DNA of 40,418 bases from Clostridiales bacterium (GTDB lineage Bacteria; Bacillota; Clostridia; Saccharofermentanales; Saccharofermentanaceae). Location: assembly GCA_017617935.1 (NCBI GenBank), contig JAFZVF010000056.1, positions 1-40,418 on the forward strand, written 5' to 3'. The translations under genes were made by a program, and so were the position numbers. Numbering within the stretch: the first letter of the stretch is position 1; each line of letters starts with the position of its first letter. The notes beneath the pieces are model-generated. The model ran no database searches, was not told the origin of the DNA, and saw nothing but the letters and a program-made list of their open reading frames with translations. Below are positions 35,921-40,418 of the stretch, piece after piece.

Positions 35921-37540
35921 TTAATCTTTCTTTTCGCCGTCTTCAGGATCGCTCTTTACAGCGTCTGCGATGGCGCCCGCTACGACTCCGTCGGCAACCT
36001 TGCCTTCGCCGTCAATTCCCGAAACGTTGATGTTGCGGGTGACTTTTGCATCGTAGCCGCTTGCTCTGACGATGTCTGCGAGATCAACGCCCGTTGCAGC
36101 CTTGACAGTCTCAAACGTCTGAGCCATAACGGTAGGCACGTTGGCAGAGATGCCTGAGATGCCGCCGCCGTTGCCGTCGTTGCCGCCTGAGAAGACGGTG
36201 ACCTTGTCGATGGAAGCGAGAGGCTCTGCGACTGCCTTTGCAACGTCAGGGAGGACCTTAACGATCATCTCGAGGATTGCAGCCTGGCCGTACTTCTTCA
36301 TTGCCTCAGCCTTTTTCTCCATTGCTTCAGCCTCAGCGAGACCCTTAGCCTGGATACCTGCGGCTTCCGCATCGTACTTTGCCTTGATACCGGCAGCTTC
36401 CTGCTCGGCAGCGTAGCGCTGTGCTTCAGCCTGAGCCTTCTTGGCTTCTGCGTCCTGGATCGCCTTGTACTTCTCAGTCTCAGCGATTACGCGCTCAGCC
36501 TCGGACTTCTTCTGCTGATTGTAGAGAGCGGCTTCAGCCTGCTTCTGCTTTTCGATGAGCTCGGCTTCTGCGAGTTTCTGCTTCTGGTACTTGTCAGCAT
36601 CAGCCTTACGGTTGATCTCAGCTTCGAGTTCCTGCTGTCTGACGTCGACCATCTTCTGGCGCAGGATGGCTTCCTGCTGGGTCTTGGCGATCTCAGCATC
36701 GGTAGCTTTAACGCCGATGACTTTCTGCTGTTCCTGCTTCTGGATCTCATAAGCTGCGTCAGCTTCAGCCTTCTTCGTATCAGCCTGAACCTTGAGGTTG
36801 GCCTGCTTGATCGCGAGGTCGTTGTTACGCTCAGCGATGATGATGTCGGACTGTACGGAAGCCTCGTTTGCCTTCTGCTTAGCTTCAGCGACTGCGATTG
36901 CGACGTCTCTGTCAGCCTGTGCCTTGGCAATGGAAGCGTCCTTCTGGATCTGGCTCATGTTGTCCTGACCCAAAGCGATGATCAAGCCGTTCTCGTCGTC
37001 AATTCTCTGAATGTTGCAGGAGATGATCTCAATACCGAGAGCGTTCATGTCGGTCTGAGCCTTGTTCTGCATCTCGTCACCGAACTTCTTACGGTCGGTG
37101 TTGAGCTCTCTCAATCCAACGGTACCGATGATCTCACGCATGTTACCCTGAAGTGAGTCGGTGAGTGCCGCGCAGATCCTTTCCTCGTTCATGTTGAGGA
37201 AGTTCTTCATTGCGAGCTCGATTCCTTCCGGATCGGTCTTTACACGTACCTTGGCGACAGCATCGATGTCGACACCGATGAAGTCATTTGTAGGTACGAA
37301 GCCGTTCGTCTTGATGTCGATGCTGATCTGCTTGAGCAGGAGGATGTCCTTTCTTTCAATGAAAGGGATCCTGACGCCTGCGCGGCCGATGAGGATCTTC
37401 TTTTTCTTCCTCGGACCGGAGATGATGAAAGCGACATCCGGCGGTGCTTTGACGTAACCTGTCAGTATGATGACGATCACAAAGATCAATATTGCAATTC
37501 CTATTCCAATTGGAAGTGCATACTCTGAAATATCTGGCAT
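35921..37540 (-). CDS. floT: Flotillin, FloT/YuaG family
   Basis: Flotillins scaffold functional membrane microdomains. The 539-residue protein has an N-terminal membrane segment (about 9–29), an SPFH domain (about 31–200, with IGRAGVRIPFIERKD and ERICAALTDSLQGNMREIIG shortened to their cores), a long heptad-rich coiled coil (about 205–430) dominated by Ala, Glu, Lys and Gln with EA-repeats, and a C-terminal domain with a Gly-rich stretch (GGNDGNGGG). GAAAGGA lies upstream on the minus strand. In Bacillus the gene lies beside the NfeD-like yuaF; no NfeD partner is seen here. It is transcribed alone, divergent from the metal efflux operon. Confidence 0.95.
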   Translation of the reverse strand: MPDISEYALPIGIGIAILIFVIVIILTGYVKAPPDVAFIISGPRKKKKILIGRAGVRIPFIERKDILLLKQISIDIKTNGFVPTNDFIGVDIDAVAKVRVKTDPEGIELAMKNFLNMNEERICAALTDSLQGNMREIIGTVGLRELNTDRKKFGDEMQNKAQTDMNALGIEIISCNIQRIDDENGLIIALGQDNMSQIQKDASIAKAQADRDVAIAVAEAKQKANEASVQSDIIIAERNNDLAIKQANLKVQADTKKAEADAAYEIQKQEQQKVIGVKATDAEIAKTQQEAILRQKMVDVRQQELEAEINRKADADKYQKQKLAEAELIEKQKQAEAALYNQQKKSEAERVIAETEKYKAIQDAEAKKAQAEAQRYAAEQEAAGIKAKYDAEAAGIQAKGLAEAEAMEKKAEAMKKYGQAAILEMIVKVLPDVAKAVAEPLASIDKVTVFSGGNDGNGGGISGISANVPTVMAQTFETVKAATGVDLADIVRASGYDAKVTRNINVSGIDGEGKVADGVVAGAIADAVKSDPEDGEKKD

Positions 37541-37602
37541 ATTCTTAATCCATCCTTTCTTTGATGTTGCTATAAATCTTAAAGATATTTGTCATGAAAA
37601 TC

Positions 37603-37631
37603 AATATAAATCGGTGCTGATAACTTACCAA
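37603..37631 (-). promoter_or_regulatory. Promoter of floT
   Basis: On the minus strand TTGGTA (37631–37626) and TATATT (37608–37603) are 17 bases apart. A weaker alternative, TTGATT/TAAGAT, lies at 37604–37576. Confidence 0.5.
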
Positions 37632-37664
37632 ACCGGATATATGCCTTTTGAATCCCGATTTGGT

Positions 37665-37690
37665 TCAAACGCACAAATAGTTGCGTTTGA
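37665..37690. repeat. Long inverted repeat between divergent promoters
   Basis: TCAAACGCA (37665–37673) and TGCGTTTGA (37682–37690) are perfect 9-base arms around 8 bases. Outer bases AATCCC (37651–37656) and GGGATT (37693–37698) could pair as well. It lies between the floT and arsR -35 boxes, so an operator function is possible. Confidence 0.7.
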
Positions 37691-37708
37691 GGGGGATTTA
37701 GTAATAGG

Positions 37709-37737
37709 TTGACAATTATATTATGGTGCGTTAAAAT
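37709..37737 (+). promoter_or_regulatory. Sigma-A promoter of the metal efflux operon
   Basis: TTGACA at 37709–37714 and TAAAAT at 37732–37737 are 17 bases apart, close to consensus, so strong repression would be needed. Confidence 0.85.
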
Positions 37738-37772
37738 TCAAACAGTTGAACATATGAATAATCGTTCATATG
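37737..37772 (+). promoter_or_regulatory. ArsR/SmtB-type operator
   Basis: CATATGAA-TAATCG-TTCATATG at 37751–37772 is a perfect 8-6-8 palindrome that contains the TGAA-N6-TTCA core of metal-sensing ArsR family sites. It is flanked by a second palindrome, TTCAA-ACAG-TTGAA (37737–37750). Together they cover the region from the -10 box to just before the ribosome binding site. Confidence 0.82.
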
Positions 37773-37787
37773 AAAAAGGAGGACAAA

Positions 37788-38117
37788 ATGGTGCAAGATC
37801 TGAATGAAAAGCAGAAAAGCAGGAAACATGAACTGCCGCCTGAAGAATTGCTCCAGGATCTTGGAGACCTTTTCAAGATATTCGGCGATACCACTAGGAT
37901 CAGGATCATGTTCGCCCTTTATGAAGGTGAGATGAGCGTATCCGCGATATCCGAACTTCTCAACATGACCCAGCCGGCCATTTCCCACCAGCTCAAGACG
38001 CTCAAGGCGGCCAACCTCGTCTCGGGCAGGAGACAGGGCAAGGAGATCTACTACCACCTGTCTGACGAGCACGTCAAATCGATAATCGCTGCCGGTTACG
38101 AACACATCATTGAATAA
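37788..38117 (+). CDS. ArsR/SmtB-family metal-responsive repressor, CzrA-like
   Basis: The 109-residue protein is a winged-helix repressor that leaves DNA when it binds metal. The recognition helix is in MTQPAISHQLKTLKAANLV. The C-terminal alpha-5 helix has Asp93, His95 and His106, the spacing of the zinc site in CzrA/SmtB (DxH…HxxH), but the fourth ligand is Glu109, the last residue. The alpha-3 cysteines of CadC/ArsR (CxC) are absent, so zinc or cobalt is likelier than cadmium, lead or arsenic (inference). An ATG at 37770 is in frame but lies in the operator; AAGGAGG at 37776–37782 supports 37788. Heads the operon with HMA and ATPase genes. Confidence 0.93.
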   Translation: MVQDLNEKQKSRKHELPPEELLQDLGDLFKIFGDTTRIRIMFALYEGEMSVSAISELLNMTQPAISHQLKTLKAANLVSGRRQGKEIYYHLSDEHVKSIIAAGYEHIIE

Positions 38118-38134
38118 CTATTTGGAGGTTATAT

Positions 38135-38353
38135 ATGAAAAAGACGTTTGAACTTGAAGATCTGGACTGCGCAAATTGCGCAATGAAGATGCAGGAAGCG
38201 ATCGAGAAGATTCCCGGAGTCATTTCGTGCTCTGTCAACTTCATGACGCAGAAGATGATCCTTGAAGCTGACGACGCTGAATTCGACAAGATCCTTAAGC
38301 AGGCCGTTAAGGCTATCGCGAAGGTTGAACCTGACTGCACGGTGGTCCTCTGA
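38135..38353 (+). CDS. Free-standing heavy-metal-associated (HMA) domain protein
   Basis: The 72-residue protein is a single HMA domain with the beta-alpha-beta-beta-alpha-beta layout. The metal site is LDCANC (Cys12, Cys15), followed by KIPGVISCSVNF. Such domains bind Cu(I), Zn(II) or Cd(II) and usually form the N-terminus of the P1B ATPase; here that part is a separate gene, and the following ATPase begins without it. GGAGG lies upstream. The Asp before the first Cys (DCxxC) is a feature of zinc/cadmium HMA domains, such as that of ZntA. Confidence 0.92.
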   Translation: MKKTFELEDLDCANCAMKMQEAIEKIPGVISCSVNFMTQKMILEADDAEFDKILKQAVKAIAKVEPDCTVVL

Positions 38354-38354
38354 C

Positions 38355-40244
38355 ATGAAGTACAAGCTCACCAAGAAACAAAGGAAGATGCTGATCCGGA
38401 TAATCGTTTCAGCAGCTCTTATGGCGGTTTTTCTGCCTTTGGAGCATTTCGTCGAAATGCCTTGGTGGGTTGAACTCATTATATTTGTAATCCCTTACTT
38501 GATAGCAGGCTATGACGTGTTAAGGTCTGCCGCAGTCAACATCATTCACGGCCGCATCTTCGATGAGAAGTTCCTTATGATGGTTGCAACCGTAGGCGCT
38601 TTTGCTACAGGCGAGTATCCTGAAGCGTCCGCGGTAATGCTTTTCTATCAGGTAGGGGAACTTTTCCAGAGCATAGCGGTCGGAAGATCGAGAAAATCGA
38701 TCGCAAAGCTCATGGACATCAGGCCTGATTATGCGGTTGCGATAAGGGATGGAAAAGAAGAAAAAGTATCTCCTGATGAAGTATCGGTAGGAGAGACGAT
38801 AATCGTCCGTCCCGGTGAGAAGATCCCGCTCGACGGCGTAATTACTGAAGGATCGAGCTCGGTCAATACGGCCGCGCTTACTGGCGAGTCCGCGCCCGTT
38901 GATCTTGGAATAAGCGATACGGTAATTTCCGGCACTTTGAATCTCACGGGCGTCATCAAGGTGAAGACCACTTCTTCGTTCGGGCAGAGTACCGTTTCGA
39001 AGATTCTGGAACTCGTTGAAAACGCTTCTGACAAGAAGGCCAAAGTCGAGAACTTCATTACGAAATTCGCCAGATGGTACACGCCCGCCGTCGTTATCGC
39101 CGCAGTGCTTCTCGCGGTGGTTCCTCCGTTGTTCATTGGCATTGGAAGCTGGGCGGTATGGAAGGAGTGGCTTATAAGGGCCTGCGTGTTTCTTGTAGTC
39201 TCTTGCCCCTGCGCGCTTGTCGTATCCGTACCACTGTCCTTCTTCGGCGGCATCGGCGCGGCTTCAAAGCGCGGCATACTTATCAAGGGTGCGGGCTACA
39301 TGGAGGTCCTCTCGAAGATCGATACCGTTGTGTTCGATAAGACCGGAACGCTCACAAAGGGCGTATTCGCAGTAGAAGACATTCATGCGAGCAACATCGG
39401 CAAGCCTGAACTTTTGGACGTGGCGGCAGCGTGCGAGAGCTTTTCGAGCCATCCCGTTGCACAGTCGATAGTAAGGGCTCACGAAGGCCACATGGACAAG
39501 TCCAGGATATCGAACGTTGAAGAGATTGCCGGAAAAGGCGTTAAGGCAGTCGTTGACGGTCAGACTTACTATGTCGGAAACGGTCAGCTCATGGAGCTTT
39601 GCGGCGCGAAATGGCATGACTGCCACCTGACCGGAACGATAATACACATCGCGCGTGAAACTGATGATGAAACCGAATATCTCGGACACATCGTAATAAA
39701 CGACGAGATAAAGGAAGATTCCGCATCGGCGGTCAAAGAACTGAAGTCGCTTGGCGTTAAGGAGCTTATAATGCTCACGGGCGACAAGGCGAAGGTCGCG
39801 CAGAGCGTTGCGGAAAAGATCGGCCTGACCGGACATCACGCGGAACTTCTTCCAGCCGACAAGGTTTCCAAGGTTGAAGAACTGCTTGCAAAAGGCGACG
39901 GCAAGCTTGCCTTTGTAGGTGACGGAATAAACGATGCACCTGTCTTGATGCGTGCCGACGTTGGCATCGCGATGGGAGCGATGGGGTCTGATGCCGCCAT
40001 CGAATCCGCGGACGTGGTCCTGATGGACGACAAGCCCTCGAAGATCGCAGAAGCGATAAGGATCGCGAGAAAGACCATGCGCATAGTCTGGGAGAACATC
40101 GTCTTCGCGCTTGCCGTAAAGGTACTGATACTCGTTCTTGGCGCGCTCGGCATCGCAAACATGTGGCTTGCGGTCTTCGGCGACGTCGGAGTTTTGGTCA
40201 TTGCCATCCTCAATGCGGTAAGGTGCATGAGGGTTAAGAAATAA
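38355..40244 (+). CDS. cadA: Zinc/cadmium-type P1B ATPase
   Basis: The 629-residue heavy metal ATPase exports Zn2+, Cd2+ or Pb2+. Motifs: SCPCAL at residues 283–288 for transmembrane metal binding, DKTGT at 328–332 with the phosphorylated Asp328, the His-Pro pair at 366–367, and GDGIND at 522–527. Near the C-terminus Lys589 and Asp610 have the 21-residue spacing of the metal-site Lys and Asp in ZntA, which marks the zinc/cadmium group rather than copper. It lacks an N-terminal HMA domain, which is encoded by the gene one base upstream. A longer frame open from 38262 overlaps that gene; ATG 38355 is chosen. No clear terminator follows. Confidence 0.95.
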   Translation: MKYKLTKKQRKMLIRIIVSAALMAVFLPLEHFVEMPWWVELIIFVIPYLIAGYDVLRSAAVNIIHGRIFDEKFLMMVATVGAFATGEYPEASAVMLFYQVGELFQSIAVGRSRKSIAKLMDIRPDYAVAIRDGKEEKVSPDEVSVGETIIVRPGEKIPLDGVITEGSSSVNTAALTGESAPVDLGISDTVISGTLNLTGVIKVKTTSSFGQSTVSKILELVENASDKKAKVENFITKFARWYTPAVVIAAVLLAVVPPLFIGIGSWAVWKEWLIRACVFLVVSCPCALVVSVPLSFFGGIGAASKRGILIKGAGYMEVLSKIDTVVFDKTGTLTKGVFAVEDIHASNIGKPELLDVAAACESFSSHPVAQSIVRAHEGHMDKSRISNVEEIAGKGVKAVVDGQTYYVGNGQLMELCGAKWHDCHLTGTIIHIARETDDETEYLGHIVINDEIKEDSASAVKELKSLGVKELIMLTGDKAKVAQSVAEKIGLTGHHAELLPADKVSKVEELLAKGDGKLAFVGDGINDAPVLMRADVGIAMGAMGSDAAIESADVVLMDDKPSKIAEAIRIARKTMRIVWENIVFALAVKVLILVLGALGIANMWLAVFGDVGVLVIAILNAVRCMRVKK

Positions 40245-40286
40245 CTTTTTGCTTTTTCCTTATCTGTCCTGATAATCGGCTATTTC

Positions 40287-40418
40287 CTAGACTTTGACTG
40301 ATAATCCGAAGATCGGGATCGCTGCCCGGCTCGAAAGATCACAGTAACGCACCTTCCTAAGTGTGCTCAAAACGAATGTCGTGAATATTTCTCGCTTTTC
40401 TTCAGAAGTGCCTTTTGC
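40287..40418 (-). CDS. Possible C-terminal part of a minus-strand gene (partial)
   Basis: On the minus strand a frame is open from the window edge through 43 codons to a TAG at 40289–40287, with product ending RAAIPIFGLSVKV. The other two minus-strand frames are closed early. It could be the end of a gene convergent with the ATPase, but the sequence is not recognised and the piece is too short to be sure. Confidence 0.3.
   Translation of the reverse strand, partial: AKGTSEEKREIFTTFVLSTLRKVRYCDLSSRAAIPIFGLSVKV

Noticed and set aside
36301..36930. Repetitive GC/AT pattern in the flotillin gene as a DNA repeat array
   Set aside because: It is explained by the Ala/Glu/Lys/Gln-rich coiled coil and has no constant unit or spacer, so it is not a CRISPR or tandem array.
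40269..40306. Direct repeat CTGATAATC (two copies, 29 bases apart) as an attachment site or terminal repeat
   Set aside because: Nine bases in an AT-rich end region can arise by chance, and no integrase or transposase is present.

Overview
The window looks like a chromosomal segment of a Gram-positive anaerobe of the class Clostridia. Supporting signs are a Firmicutes-type L21–Prp–L27–Obg operon (L27 keeps a cleavable N-terminal extension), a Cheo-type LexA box at uvrB, SepF, YqhQ, DUF951, a FloT-type flotillin and clostridial zinc-finger anti-sigma architecture. Base composition appears moderate, and SD sequences are strong. Starts are mostly ATG with several GTG and one TTG. The exact genus cannot be fixed from the sequence. 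No rRNA, tRNA, CRISPR array, insertion sequence or prophage gene was seen, and almost all of the window is ordinary core chromosome.

Layout. 1–2637: tail of rho, rpmE with its own promoter and terminator, then yqhQ (DUF1385)–prmC–DUF951. 2641–3513 (minus): an unrecognised helical domain joined to a VOC/glyoxalase domain. 3660–6219: an ECF sigma factor, a polytopic zinc-finger anti-sigma factor and a DUF4097 lipoprotein, headed by a promoter of the ECF class and closed by a terminator. 6223–9834: ybaK, murC and an unrecognised large membrane protein. 9835–12460: rplU–prp–rpmA–obg, with a structured leader and a hairpin terminator placed just before obg. 12462–13907: DUF212 protein and a PfkB-family sugar-phosphate kinase.

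13922–24026: SOS-controlled uvrB, then dnaE, a sirtuin, pfkA and mutS2; this mixes DNA repair and replication with glycolysis. 24038–26976: CPBP protease, Cys-rich membrane peptide, then a MarR regulator–acyl carrier protein–lipid kinase operon with a palindrome at its promoter that suggests FabT-like self-control of a lipid pathway. 26993–32146: a PLP-dependent methionine gamma-lyase-like enzyme, a HlyD-like membrane protein with a long low-complexity cytoplasmic tail, yggS and sepF (the cell-division neighbourhood). 32158–35893: DUF47/PhoU-like protein, a LacI-type sensor fused to a diguanylate cyclase, and a small membrane protein. 35921–37540 (minus): flotillin. 37709–40244: a zinc/cadmium-type efflux operon of ArsR repressor, free HMA domain and P1B-type ATPase. 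The last 130 bases may carry the end of a minus-strand gene.

The strongest candidates for new biology are the ECF/anti-sigma/DUF4097 unit with its visible autoregulatory promoter, the MarR–ACP–lipid kinase operon with its palindromic operator, the MutS2 whose Smr domain has lost the LDLR motif and whose SD is separated from the start by a hairpin, the long inverted repeat between the divergent flotillin and metal-efflux promoters, and the terminator hairpin directly in front of obg. All of these are read from sequence alone and none has been tested.
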